Numbered from the stretch's first letter, positions 1-10,699 are shown. The stretch: DNA of 64,000 nucleotides from Astropecten irregularis (GCA_963971285.1 OZ020250.1:11392499-11456498); one strand, 5' to 3'. Program-made: numbers and translations. Notes: generated by a model not told the origin, from the sequence alone.

Positions 1-235
1 TAAAAGTGACCAGGTCACTTTAACCAAGACGATTGCGAGACTCGGGAAAACGCCACTCGGTAAAGCCCAATATCCGGTCACGTAATAGCCTGAAGGCTAG
101 TGTATAGTATACCATGACGAGTTTGACGACACGCAAGCCATCAGTTTTCTGGGGTTTTTGTTTACTTTTTGGTTGCACTCATGTTACGGTTAGTATTGTT
201 TTCAGCCATGTCAATAAGTTGCATGCAACGTACAT
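1..235. other. Unassigned intronic sequence
   Basis: I see no coding match, RNA or clear repeat boundary here. It flanks the outer edge of the fold-back element that begins near 236. It presumably belongs to a CLASP intron, because the first exon in the window (4094) has an acceptor that needs an upstream exon. Confidence 0.4.
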
Positions 236-2178
236 ACGAAGCAGAAATCGGGTCAAAAAGATTGGAACACATTACTTGGAATCGGATGAATTTTTGAGAA
301 GCTAACATGTTTTGAAACCTAATGTTTTGAAAAATCGAACATATTTTTTCAGACTCGGATGCATTTTCAAAAACCTAATCAAATTTAACGACCGAACATA
401 TTCAAGTTTCGGATGTTTTTGCGAATCCGATCATTTTTCAAACATCGAACATGTTTCCGAATCGGATGCAATTCCAAAAACCTAACATGTTTTTCGATTC
501 GAATGCATTTTCAAGTTCCGAATGATCACAAAACAGGCATAAAACAGCCGTAGAGTGTGTGTTAGGTTTACGTAATTTCATCCGAGTTTTCAATTCATCC
601 GATTCTGAAAAGCATCTGAAACTTTTGACCCTGTTCGGGCCGGGTTTTGCCGAGTACCCGAGCCCAGAACTGATAGTCTTGCAACAAGACGTCCGGGGAA
701 AACTCCACGCCCCACTGCAAGCCTACGGGGGCCACGTACTGTTCGCAGTGTTTGGCCTACAAATCGTGCCAATAATACTAGACTTTACTATACAATGATA
801 AGGCCTTGTGGAAAATGGAGAAAAGACCAAATGTGCACCCTTAAACCATGGAGGTAGAAATAGAAATTATTACTGTAGTCACGCACGTACTAGGCCATGA
901 TCATGACACCTATATCGATTGACGGAGTCGGGGGTGGGGGGGGGGAAGTATTTATAATAAAATGGATAAAATACCAAATGTGCACCCCTTAAACAATCGT
1001 TAATTTTCTTGTGGCTTTTTAAACCATTTTTTCACACCGGTGATTTAATTGTAATGGCCAGGTTTTATACAATAAAAGAAAAATGTCGACCGTTTTCTAC
1101 CTGTTTTGTAACTTATGCCCATATTCATATACAAGACATAAGCTTAATTGTCCCTCGATAAGTTTTTCAAGCCCACACGGATTGCGACTCCGTTTTTTGT
1201 TTTGATTTTCAATCAACTCAGCAATTTCCGCCCCTGATCGAAACTGTCGACCCAGCTTTCGGCGATTACTGTTGAAGTTCGACGAACTACACGTTCGATT
1301 GATCGTAATATTATTCAATGCTGGTCAACTCGTACGCCGTCCAACTCGTACGGCGCCGACGCGACCTGACATGTACGCCCCATCTCTACGAGTTGGTCGG
1401 CGTACCGGAGTTGACAAAACCGTTCGAGTTGGTCGGCGTACGAGTTGACCAAACAGCGTACGAGTTGATTGGCGTACGCGGGTGGGTTGATCAGCTTCGG
1501 TAATAATTTTAGTACAAAAGATGAGACAAACATGAAACATGGCGACACTAGCTACTAGTGAACCCCTGGCGAGTCCGTTCTGAATCCCTTTTGGCAGCCT
1601 AACGTAACACTTATAAACTACACTAAGCTCACTGGCTTTTGACAGTCCTCAATACGCTTACTATAGAATGCTGGATTATGACTGCGTAGTATGCACTGTA
1701 AGAAAGACATGCCCGACGTCTTGTTGCAAGACTATCAGTCTGTGCTCGGGTACTCGGCAAAACCCGGCCCGAACAGGGTCAAAAGTTTCGGATGCTTTTT
1801 CAGAATCGGATGAAATGAAAACTCGGATGAAATCAGGTAAACCTAACACACACTCTACGGCTGTTTTATGCCTACGGCTGTTTTGTGGGCATTCGGAACT
1901 TGAAAATGCATTCGAATCGAAAAACATGTTAGGTTTTTGGAATTGCATCCGATTCGGAAACATGTTCGATGTTTGAAAAATGATCGGATTCGCAAAAACA
2001 TCCGAAACTTGAATATGTTCGGTCGTTAAATTTGATTAGGTTTTTGAAAATGCATCCGAGTCTGAAAAAATATGTTCGATTTTTCAAAACATTAGGTTTC
2101 AAAACATGTTAGCTTCTCAAAAATTCATCCGATTCCAAGTAATGTGTTCCAATCTTTTTGACCCGATTTCTGCTTCGT
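236..2178. mobile_element. Fold-back DNA element with about 460-bp terminal inverted repeats
   Basis: Bases 236-693 reappear in reverse complement at 1715-2178. Matching landmarks include ACGAAGCAGAAATCGGG at the outer edge and CAACAAGACGTC at the inner edge, with closely similar sequence throughout. The 1.0 kb centre (694-1714) has no transposase-like frame; it carries the palindromic repeats at 1318-1500. Long inverted arms around a non-coding centre fit a non-autonomous fold-back or MULE-like element. I could not identify a target duplication at the edges, so the family is unknown. Within each arm the words AACATGTT, CGGATG and CGAACAT recur at irregular spacing. Confidence 0.7.
1318..1500. 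repeat. Short palindromic tandem repeats (GTACGAGTTGGTCGGC type)
   Basis: Copies of CAACTCGTACGCC and its reverse complement GGCGTACGAGTTG occur head-to-head and in tandem, roughly every 22-30 bp. The phrase GAGTTGACCAAACAGYGTACG also occurs at 28365-28410. No coding function is apparent; frames open on both strands here because the repeat is palindromic. Confidence 0.6.
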
Positions 2179-3214
2179 ACGTACATATATTATACACGAT
2201 CAGATGATTGGTGACGCATATTTTCCTCAAGCAGGAAGAAGTATTTCGCGGACTATTGAGGTTACGATCGGCAGGCCTTGACAATTTGTTTAGCCTGCCC
2301 AATTGGGCAAACCATGCCATAAATTTACTTGCCTGATTTGGATCAAAACTGGCCCACGGTTTTTCGGAATCCATGATTATGGTTCGAAAAACGATAGTGA
2401 CCTAGATCACGCATGTAGCGACTTGTGGCCGCCGCTGTTCTATCACATACACGTAACCCCTTTTCTAAACACACAGACGCACGTCTTTTTCAGCGAGTGT
2501 ACATGTACAAGCAACTGACAGAACAGAACCAGGGACCGCGTTAGTCTTGGTTCAAAACGTTGTCTGTACAAACATGTACGTGCGTGCGGATATTGCGTGC
2601 AGGTAATCAGTAAAGTTTGAGTATCCACAGCAGCAACGCCTTGAACCAAGACTAGGACCGCATGGAAATATTTTTCGTGTGTAAGAACTTTCATTCTGAT
2701 TGGTTTACAAACGCTCTGAAAAAGGGAAAAGCAGCGCTCTCAGCCAATAGTGTACGCTGTTTTAGATCATGCGTTCGAAACTCGATCAGCTGTGAGAAAA
2801 ATGGTGTTTGTTTTATATATCAACGTCGATGACAGTTGCGTCAATGGGATTGCCATAAATAATGGTCAAATACATGCACGGAGAAATGTGGGTGATCGAA
2901 GCACTTACGACTAAACTTGACTGGACTATTAGAATCATATTGGAATAATGGAATTATAATCGATGTTCAAATTATAAAGCAGTTGGCATACAAACAGGTA
3001 TTAAAGCTGCTCGATCTGGACTTGCCCGAACCATGCCCGTTGACCGAACGGAAGTTAATTGCGTGCCAGCTCAGTTACTTTAACCACGGTCTCTGTTAAA
3101 TTTCCCGACTCAAAAAAGTCCAAGTGCGAACGACGGTAAAATTTACCCTTTTGAAATTTAACCATCATCCCAGTTAAATTTAAGTCCAGTCCGAATGCGG
3201 CTTATGATGATTTA
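2179..3214. repeat. Intronic sequence containing a dispersed repeat also present at 28.13-28.34 kb
   Basis: From about 2397 to 2570 the sequence matches 28128-28340 in the same orientation. Landmarks are GTGACCTAGAT, CATGTAGCRACTTGTGGCC and TTTTTCAGCGAG. The rest (2570-3214) shows no recognisable gene; GTCTTGGTTC and GAACCAAGAC form a loose inverted pair at about 2543 and 2641. Confidence 0.5.
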
Positions 3215-3238
3215 AGGAGAGCAATTTGCAGCTCTCCT
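3215..3238. repeat. Perfect 8-bp hairpin
   Basis: AGGAGAGC (3215-3222) and GCTCTCCT (3231-3238) flank an 8-base loop. A related pair of hairpins with GAGGAGCG stems is at 63252-63325. The function is unknown; it may be the end of a small repeat. Confidence 0.5.
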
Positions 3239-3688
3239 CGATTTTATTAAAATGAAGTCCTAGTGCTTTGTATGGAATGTGATGTCATCATTACATTTTT
3301 GGTATGCTAAAATAAAAATAATTCCCCATGCTTACATTTTTATTGCGCGGGAAATCTACAACATGGATTTCTCCCACTTGTGTTTTTTTGTGTCCCTGTT
3401 AGAAACTTACTGTTGTTAAGTGGAAATCCGAATACCCGCCCACATTTGGCCTGTTGGTTTGACATCACATAATAAGTTGACAGGGATATTCACAGCTTAA
3501 CATGCACTCAAATGAATGGTGATATTTTGCAATTGAAATGATATGTATAGTGCAGCACCTTCTTAGATTTTCCATAGACTATTTGACATTATTGAAACAC
3601 GTTCCATCTGAACACCTCGTAGCTATTGTCACTGAGTTGGATTGGTAATGGTTGAGTTGATTTGGCAAATGCAACCGTCATCTAAATA
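3239..3688. other. AT-rich intronic sequence, nothing recognised
   Basis: I see no coding match, tandem repeat or inverted repeat of note in this stretch before the hAT-type MITE. Confidence 0.4.
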
Positions 3689-3696
3689 CTGTAACA

Positions 3697-4002
3697 CAGG
3701 CGCGGTTCTACGGGGGGGCTAGGGGGGGGCCAGAAGCCCCCCAAAATTTTTGTCTAGCCCCCCAAAAAAAATGCAAGTGAAAAAAAAAAAAATTCTTGAA
3801 AATACTGGATTTTTGCAGTTATTAAGCGCAAATTACATTAAAAAACGCGTTGTGTGGGCTATAATGTGCATGTTTTTCGACCCCTAATAAGACATAGCAG
3901 AAGCGAGTGTTAGAAGAACCCAAAATATTGGGTCTTCTAGCCCCCCCCAAAAATAATGGCTCTTCTAGCCCCCCAAAAATTTTGGCTCTAGAACCGCGCC
4001 TG
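3697..4002. mobile_element. hAT-type MITE (306 bp) with 8-bp target duplication
   Basis: The element begins CAGGCGCGGTTCTA and ends TAGAACCGCGCCTG, an inverted repeat starting with the CAG typical of hAT ends. It is flanked by CTGTAACA (3689-3696) and CTGTAACC (4003-4010), an 8-bp duplication with one mismatch; 8 bp is the hAT length. The interior is poly-C/poly-G rich, with repeated CTAGCCCCCC and no coding frame. It sits inside the CLASP intron, 91 bp from the acceptor of exon A. Confidence 0.88.
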
Positions 4003-4093
4003 CTGTAACCTCTGTTTGTGAACTCTATGTTATCAAATGCATAGTAATCATTTTTGTTGGTCTCATATTGTGTTTATGTTTCTTTTGTCACAG

Positions 4094-4153
4094 GTGCGGG
4101 AGCAAGCCCAGGGCCTTATCCAAAAGTTGATGTGTTCAGCATCAACACCCCAG
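4094..4153 (+). CDS. CLASP: CLASP exon A (TOG1 domain, partial gene)
   Basis: This 60-bp exon encodes 20 residues starting VREQAQGLIQKLM and ending STPQ. It matches the HEAT-helix segment of the first TOG domain of CLASP1/2 (vertebrate form VRDEAQTLILKLMDQ, from memory). The acceptor is a pyrimidine-rich tract ending TTTTGTCACAG, the donor is CAG followed by GTAATT, and both boundaries are phase 0. CLASP proteins bind microtubule plus ends and rescue or stabilise microtubules, and TOG domains bind tubulin. The exon joins in frame to 22828-22919. The gene starts upstream of this window; I found no earlier exon in 1-4093. A hAT-type MITE ends 91 bp before the acceptor. The assignment rests on the collinear match of five exons, not on this short one alone. 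Confidence 0.85.
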
Positions 4154-4184
4154 GTAATTGTCTGGAATGCATTTATGACTGCTT

Positions 4185-4360
4185 TTGACCATGATAAGAG
4201 GGAAAGCTATTTTTTTTTCCTTCGCTTTTCCCAACGTGATCTTGAAAGGTATTGCCTTTTTCAGATATTTGGCTTTTCCAAGCTTCAGTGGAAAAGCCAT
4301 TGTTTTTGTTCTGATTTTATTGGCTTTTTCTGATTGTGATCAGAATAGGTAATATTGTTT
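4185..4360. repeat. Terminal fragment of the GGAAAAGCC repeat family
   Basis: The words GGCTTTTCC, GGAAAAGCC and CATTGTTTTTGTTCTGATTT match the end of the tandem-repeat elements at 45930-46015 (plus) and 50678-50735 (minus orientation). Only the end of the element is present, starting about 30 bp after the exon A donor. Confidence 0.55.
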
Positions 4361-4377
4361 TTGGTAGCGTATAGAAA

Positions 4378-6187
4378 ATGGCGTCACCTTTTAATATATA
4401 TAACATTGTCTGGACAATAACTTTCGGTTTAATAGTTCATCACAAGTAATTAAACATCTACAGAAGTCATTGAATGCATACGATGTAAATATTTTGAAAT
4501 TTTCATTGAGGTATGTCATGTAAATTACTGAATAAACAGTATTTGAATAATTAAGTAATTTTCCCTTTAAAAGAGCATAACCTCCGGTTGAATGACGTTA
4601 TAGATTTCAAACTTCACAAACACGTCAAGGTGCATTTAGGCCCGGTTCAGACGTCATGCTTATGCCGTGTCGAATACAAATCAACTTGGTTTTTTGTATT
4701 CCGCACGGCATAAGCACGGTGTCTGAAACCAATTTGGCTCGGCAAGTTAAATTCGGCACGGCAGAAGCTTTAAGCTCGACAGGGTCTGCCGTGCTTATGT
4801 CATTTAGCACGGCAGTAGCATTGTGCGGTTTCAGACGTCGTGCTTATGCCGTGTCCAAAAAAATGTCAATTCGCAGTTGCTCCTGAATATTGGTCAAATT
4901 TAGGAATGCGCATGCTCGCAATGTGTGCGAGAAAAGAATTGATAAAAAGCAAACAAACAAACAAGCTTATTTCTCGAAATAAAATGGCATGCAGACCAAT
5001 AAATAATTTCCCATAGGCTACCACGCAAAGTTGCAAATTTGAAAAAAAAATAAATATATAGAAATACTCTGAGTTTCTGATGCAATCAACCGATACAGCA
5101 AAATAAAGCTGAATTCTTCAATTTTCATTTTCTTTTCAATTTTATGTATAGGTTAACATGGCTGAAAAGTCCACGCAAAGAAAAATACCCGTAAAACGGC
5201 AAAATTTACCTGTGAGAGGCTAAAAGATAGTACTCCTCCAATACATTGCAAAAGAAGAGCGAATTTAGGGGCTGATTTCATCCAACCTGACAGTTAAAAT
5301 TTAAAGTCGAAACTCTGGTGACCAAGTTCCATCCATTCTTCCTACAAGGCTTCCCACGCAGGGCTCATCAAATGCTTTAAAATAAAAGATTTTGGGGTAT
5401 GAAAACAATTAATGAGCTCCGTGGACTGATTTGGGCGTATTTACTGGTCTGCACCCTGCAAGATTTGCACACTGAGCTAACAGAAAATGAAGCCATTGAG
5501 TACATTAGATTATTCAACTATTATTTAATGTTACTAGTGCCTGTTGAAGCAGCATTCTTTTTGTTCGTGCGGCTTTAAAGTTATTGAAAATACAATGAAG
5601 CGCAGTTTGTTTTCCTGGCCCGCCAATTTGGATGCATTAAGTTCGGCAACACGTTTGTATTAAGTTCGACGTCTGAAACCACTGCCGTGCTTACACCGTG
5701 CTTAAGTCGCGCCAAATTCAATTGTATTCAACACGGCATAAGCACGATGTCTGAACCGGGCCTTAGTGCTTCACACCTACCAAATTTGGCAGAAAATTTT
5801 TTGTTTACTTTCGGATTACATAATAACTGTATATCTTTATTCAACCATAGAGGGCGCTATATAGCCCGCATGACGTCATCGTTTATATTTTCTGAAAGCC
5901 CAAGACCTTCTCTATTTTTTAGCCTGACAGGTTTTATGTGCCCAAATCCTTCCGTTTTTGAGATATTTTGAGTCAAACTTCAACTTCCAGTAACACAGGA
6001 AGTGGAGGTCATTTGTGCACAACATGAAATATATAAATTGTTGAGATTCACATGTTGAGTAACATATGTCAATATCAAGTTCCCACCAAGTTTCAAGTCA
6101 ATATCTGTAAACCGTCATCAAGAAGTCCTGCTGACAAGTTTGGGAAGAAAAAAAAATAAGGTGTTCGGCTTGAACCCGAACACCTAA
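4378..6187 (+). repeat. Hairpin-ended dispersed repeat (AGGTGTTCGG family), copy 1, interrupted
   Basis: Its left part (4378-4638) and right part (5763-6187) match 47001-47828 in the same orientation and about 21006-21765 in reverse. It ends in a perfect 10-bp hairpin, AGGTGTTCGG (6159-6168) pairing with CCGAACACCT (6176-6185), exactly as copy 2 does. It has no open coding frame. A PIF/Harbinger-type element is inserted at 4639. The terminal hairpin without terminal duplication recalls Helitron/Helentron-derived non-autonomous elements, but that is inference. Confidence 0.75.
4639..5762. mobile_element. PIF/Harbinger-type non-autonomous transposon, TTA target duplication
   Basis: The element begins GGCCCGGTTCAGACGTCATG and ends CGATGTCTGAACCGGGCC, a terminal inverted repeat. 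Subterminal repeats of GCACGGCATAAGCACG lie near both ends. It is flanked by TTA at 4636-4638 and 5763-5765, the classic PIF/Harbinger 3-bp duplication. The empty site is visible at 47250-47270, where the host repeat reads GTGCATTAGTGCTTCACACC without the insert. The interior has no transposase match. Length is 1124 bp. Confidence 0.88.
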
Positions 6188-6740
6188 TCAAGAAAATTTA
6201 CAAGAATAAAAACTGGTGAGTGACAAAAGAAAACTGATTTTGTTGTCTTGAATCAAGAAAATCTCATACAATACTTGAAATCTTTCTTGTTGAAATTATG
6301 TTAGGTAGGGACTAGTGCAGGAAATCATTTGACAATTGTTTCTTGGATAAGACAAAATTTCTTATAATATAAAGCAAGAACAACATTGGAGAATTAAAAT
6401 GGTTCACAATAGCACCCTGTACGCCTAAGGCATAACTCAGCAACTATTAAACTTAAAAAATATTTCTGTCATTCAAAACGTAGCCTTACTTGTACAGTAA
6501 CAATTCCACTTTGCATTCCCGATCGTGCATTACCTTAGTAGGCCTATCACATATGTCACACAATCATGTTATCCAATCCGATCCAATGTGTCACAATAGT
6601 ACGTCGTTCCATGCCCGAGGATGGTCGTTCCGACCTCCGTATTTCACACTAATATTACTGCTGCACGTTGTACAAAATGCGTAATAATTCACTTTTCCTA
6701 ACTGCATCAAAACAAACACAACCCTTCGGTATGATAGTCG
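6188..6740. other. AT-rich sequence with AAGAAA/TTCTTG words, no gene
   Basis: Short inverted words such as TCTTGAATCAAGA recur at 6190-6380, and a similar stretch occurs at 18840-19140. They may be remnants of one MITE family. Nothing else is recognised. Confidence 0.35.
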
Positions 6741-7214
6741 TTTATTTATTTATTTATTTATTTCAAACAAAGTTTAGGGTTGTGACAAAGACATCAACAT
6801 CCATTATAAATTTCACTCCCCGGGTAGGAATAAAGACAATAAGAAAACAGATATATAGGAATATGTAGGATAAGAGATAAAATTAAATAAAATCCATTAA
6901 AATTAACTGAACAGACCAACAATAAAAATTAAAATATAATTATACAAAGCACAAGCACGAGCTATAAATTAAAAGCACAGAAATTAAGTAGAACCAAGTA
7001 AAATCATGCTCCTACTAATATGACAAGAATAAAACATGACAAGAAGATAGACTAAAATGTGAAGTAATAAAACACAGCATACTGCCCGCCGAGTGTATAA
7101 TAAAACAAGAAAAGGTGCAGTATAAAAATTTGATACAAATATAAAATTATAATTTAAACAGGATAAATATTAACATTTTAAGTGTAAACAGTGTATTGAA
7201 CCCAACAATTTTCA

Positions 7215-7932
7215 TAGTAAAACATAAGTAACTACTGGGATTAAAGTGATCACAATGAAAGTTAAAGTGACAACCAAATATGCCAAGGAGGAAAGCCACA
7301 AAGAATATAGTTCATAATATTTAGAATAAATGGTTCTTATAAGAGCATGTCTAAAGACATTTAGGGAGGGGCTCTGCACAACATGGTCTGGGAGTCTATT
7401 CCAGTCGACGGCAGTGCGTGGAAAGAAAGATTATTTCAATATGTCCGTTCTGGCAAAGGGAACATGTATTTTAAAGCTGTTATCATTGCGGCCAATTCTC
7501 GTAGCGGGTTGGAATTTCATCAAGGAGCTGATATTAAGACAGTTATTAATTTTATAACACATAAGGAGAAAAAAATATGTTCTCCTTTTTTCCCAAGGAT
7601 GTCCACCCAAGACGTGATAGAAGTACTGAATAACTGGTTTGCCAGTCTCTACAAATTAACTGCATGAATCTATTTTGAACACGCTTAATTAGGTTTGAAT
7701 GAGTGGACCTGTATGGGTCCCAGACAGAGCAACAATAATCCGTCACTGATCGCACAAGAGAAAAATACAGCTTACTTAAGACATTCTCAGGACAATGTTT
7801 GAAAGTGCGCTTCACAAAACCAATTGTTCTGCTGCACTTGGTGTACGTTTCTTGGCAATGCTCGGCCCAGTTTAACTTACAATTTATAGTAATCCCTAGA
7901 TATTTCTCAGACTTTGTTTTCTGCACCTTAAC
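7215..7932 (-). pseudogene. LINE ORF2 C-terminal region
   Basis: Minus-strand translation gives VQKTKSEKYLGITINCKLNW, FVKRTFKHCPENV, YCCSVWDPYRSTHSNLIKRV, LLSRLGWTSL, then in another frame FARTDILKYSFFPRTAVDWN and RLPDHVVQSPSLNVF. This is the thumb and the conserved C-terminal end of CR1/Jockey-type ORF2. A frame change lies near 7565. The 3' UTR follows to 6763 and the (TAAA)n tail to 6741. Confidence 0.85.
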
Positions 7933-8011
7933 GTCGTTTATATAATAATCATTATTAACGTCGTTTGTATAATAATCATTATTAACGTCGTTATTATATT
8001 GTTAATGAATA

Positions 8012-8260
8012 CGTTAGGGGGAAACGGTTTGCATTAAAAGTCGACGTTAGGGGGAAATCGGCTGTTAGGGGGAAATTTCCACTTCCCCCTAATGTTTTCA
8101 TTACCTTTTAAAGAAACATTTTTACTGTCCGTTTTTTGATATAAGATGGAGAATGCACCCATTAGGAAAATATATCAATTTCAAGTCGATCGGGTTGGAG
8201 GATATTTAGAAATAGGTAAATAAAGTTTGTGCATGACCCTATGGAAATTTCCCCCTATCG
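8012..8260. mobile_element. Small TIR-like spacer element, copy 1
   Basis: It starts CGTTAGGGGGAAA and ends TTTCCCCCTATCG, an imperfect inverted repeat; further GTTAGGGGGAAA words lie inside. It has no coding frame of its own. It interrupts the minisatellite and recurs 474 bp downstream at 8486-8734 with very few differences (for example GCACCC versus GCTCCC). Confidence 0.65.
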
Positions 8261-8485
8261 TTGTTGTTAGAGTTATTTATATAATAATCATTATTAACGT
8301 AGTTTATATAATAATCATTATTAACGTCGTTATTATAATAATCATTATTAACGTCGTTTATATAATAATCATTATTAATGTCGTTTGTATAATAATCATT
8401 ATTAACGTCGTTTATATAATAATCATTATTAACGTCGTTATTATAATAATCATTATTAACGTCGTTTGTATATTGTTAATGAATA

Positions 8486-8734
8486 CGTTAGGGGGAAACG
8501 GTTTGCATTAAAAGTCGACGTTAGGGGGAAATCGGCTGTTAGGGGGAAATTTCCACTTCCCCCTAATGTTTTCATTACCTTTTAAAGAAACATTTTTACT
8601 GTCCGTTTTTTGATATAAGATGGAGAATGCTCCCATTAGGAAAATATATCTATTTCAAGTCGATCGGGTTGGAGGATATTTAGAAATAGGTAAATAAAGT
8701 TTGTGCATGACCCTATGGGAATTTCCCCCTATCG
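8486..8734. mobile_element. Small TIR-like spacer element, copy 2
   Basis: Near-identical to 8012-8260 and offset by exactly 474 bp at both edges, so it was duplicated with neighbouring minisatellite units rather than inserted separately. Confidence 0.65.
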
Positions 8735-9205
8735 TTGTTGTTAGAGTTATTTATATAATAATCATTATTAACGTCGTTTATATAATAATCATTATTAACG
8801 TCGTTATTATAATAATCATTATTAACGTCGTTTGTATAATAATCATTAGTAACGTCGTTTGTATAATAATCATTATTAACGTCGTTTATATAATAATCAT
8901 TATTAACGTCGTTTATATAATAATCATTATTAACGTGGTTTCTATAATAATCATTATTAACGTCGTTTATATAATAATCATTATTAACGTGGTTTCTATA
9001 ATAATAATTATTAACGTCGTTTGTATAATAATCATTATTAACGTCGTTTATATAATAATCATTATTAACGTCGTTTGTATAATAATCATTATTAACGTCG
9101 TTTGTATAATACTCCTTATTAACGTCGTTTGTATAATAATCATTATTAACGTCGTTTATATAATAATCATTATTAACGTCGTTTATATAATAATCATTAT
9201 CATAT

Positions 9206-10400
9206 CGGTGAATTCTTCTAGAAATATTCATCACTTTGCGTTTATTTACGTAAAACCCCAGCATCCACCTCTGCGACCAATCATACAATAAATTCAGGTC
9301 ATGTTGTAATCTATCACGGTCTTCAGGGCATTTAACTGGATGATACAAAACACAATCGTCTGCAAATCTCGAGATGTCATTTATAAAGCACAAAAAAAGA
9401 GTTGGCCCAAGTATGGTGCCCTGAGGAACGCCAGATTGGACCTTGGTCCATCTAGATGCTTTGCTATGTACAACCACTCTCTGAGATCTATTAGACAAAA
9501 AATTCATAATCCAATTCATATTTTTCTCACCGATGTTAAACATAGCAAGCTTCTCGCAGAGGAGGCTGTGGTGAACTCTATCAAAGGCCTTAGCAAAATT
9601 GAGAAAGAAAACATCGACATCGTGTCCGGAGTCTAAACAACTACTCCATTCGTGCATAGTGTCCAAAAGCTGTGTTTCACAAGACCGTTTTTCTCTAAAG
9701 CCATGTTGATTGTCGTTTAAAACCTCGTATTTATTTAAATGGGTGGTAATTCTGTCATGGATAATGCGCTCAAGAATTTTACTTACAACAGAGGTGAGAG
9801 AGATGGATCTGTAATTACAGGCTTCATCCCTCTTACCCTTTTTATGTAAGGGAACAACATTTGCGTGGCGCCAGTCTAAAGGAATGACACCGGATGCTAA
9901 AGAGGCATTGAACAACTTTGCTAGGGAAGGAGCAATGATATCAGCGGCTTCTCTCAGTATTATGGAGGCAATACCGTCAGGCCCGGGAGATTTATTAATA
10001 TCGAGGTGTTTCATAATTTTAAGGACCTCAGAAGTACTACACTGAATATCACCCAATTGCTCGATACCCGGCAACACTTCTCATTTGGCGAGGCGTGATC
10101 TGATTGTTGTTGGGTATTAAATACAGAATTAAATTGCATATTCAATGCCTCTGCAATACGTTGGGGATCAGTAACAGCATTTACAGCAACCTCATCTACA
10201 TTAATACACTCAATAGAATTATGATCACTTCTACGACTCTTAACATAATTCCAGAACCTCAATAGGGTTGTCGTCAACATTAGACGCAACTTCTTGAACA
10301 TAGTTTGCGTGTCTTTGTCGGATTTTATGTCACGATGGATATTTTTGTATTTATCCCAGTGAGAGGAACTGTTAGACTTTCTAGACATGTTAACATTCTG
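9206..10400 (-). pseudogene. LINE ORF2 linker and reverse transcriptase
   Basis: The frame reads SSSHWDKYKNI, FWNYVKSRR, NKSPGPDGIASI, LDWRHANVVPLHKKGK, LTSVVSKILERII, QHGFREKRSCETQLL, FLNFAKAFDRVHH, SGVPQGTILGPTLFL, FINDIS, FADDCVLYHP. These are RT blocks 0 to 5 with the FADD catalytic pair. Compared with the family about ten residues are missing between FINDIS and FADD, an in-frame deletion next to the active site. One frame change occurs near 10077. The frame runs on without a stop into the 27-bp minisatellite. Confidence 0.85.
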
Positions 10401-10607
10401 TTGCGCTTTCTCGTCGGATGACGTAATATCTCGCAAAAAAAAAGATATGTTCACATCCGGAGGACGTGATAAAGCGCCATAGGGTTTTTTGGAAAACAAG
10501 CGGAAATTTGCCGGATGACGTGAGAAGGCGCCGCACTTCATGACGCCAGTGGCGGATGACGCCTCAGTCGGAGCTTTCTCAGTTGCGGATGACGTGAGAA
10601 AGCGCAA
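10401..10607. mobile_element. 207-bp MITE with 12-bp perfect TIRs
   Basis: TTGCGCTTTCTC at 10401-10412 pairs with GAGAAAGCGCAA at 10596-10607. The interior repeats CGGATGACGT several times in varying orientation. It sits at the point where LINE coding sequence stops and the DIRS-type copy soon begins. No target duplication could be assigned. Confidence 0.6.
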
Positions 10608-10699
10608 TAATTTCCCATTGTGGTTACCGGATAACGGTACATAACGCTGCTTTTGACATTTTGGGTGGCGGGTGACGTTTAGACTCGCCGTGTCTGGCT

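Larger units (their letters stand above)
7933..9205 (-). repeat. 27-bp minisatellite derived from LINE coding sequence, with 474-bp higher-order repeat
   Basis: On the minus strand the unit encodes the 9-residue repeat NDYYINDVN, with I/T and Y/N variants. Arrays lie at 7933-7995 (about 2.5 units), 8270-8474 (about 7) and 8744-9205 (about 17). The arrays are separated by two copies of a 249-bp TIR-like spacer (8012-8260 and 8486-8734). Landmarks in both spacer copies are exactly 474 bp apart, so array plus spacer was duplicated as one unit. The outermost units are flush with LINE coding sequence on both sides (RRIHRYDNDYYINDV upstream, NDYYINDVKVQKTKSEKY downstream), so the repeat grew from the LINE's own codons. 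Confidence 0.9.

Noticed and set aside
8270-9205. CRISPR-like array
   Set aside because: Units are directly adjacent with no unique spacers, the sequence encodes LINE residues, and the window is eukaryotic.
8227-9291. Plus-strand open frames of repeated hydrophobic residues (YIIIIINVV type), looking like a membrane protein
   Set aside because: They are the antisense of the 27-bp LINE-derived minisatellite; the unit length being a multiple of three keeps every frame open.
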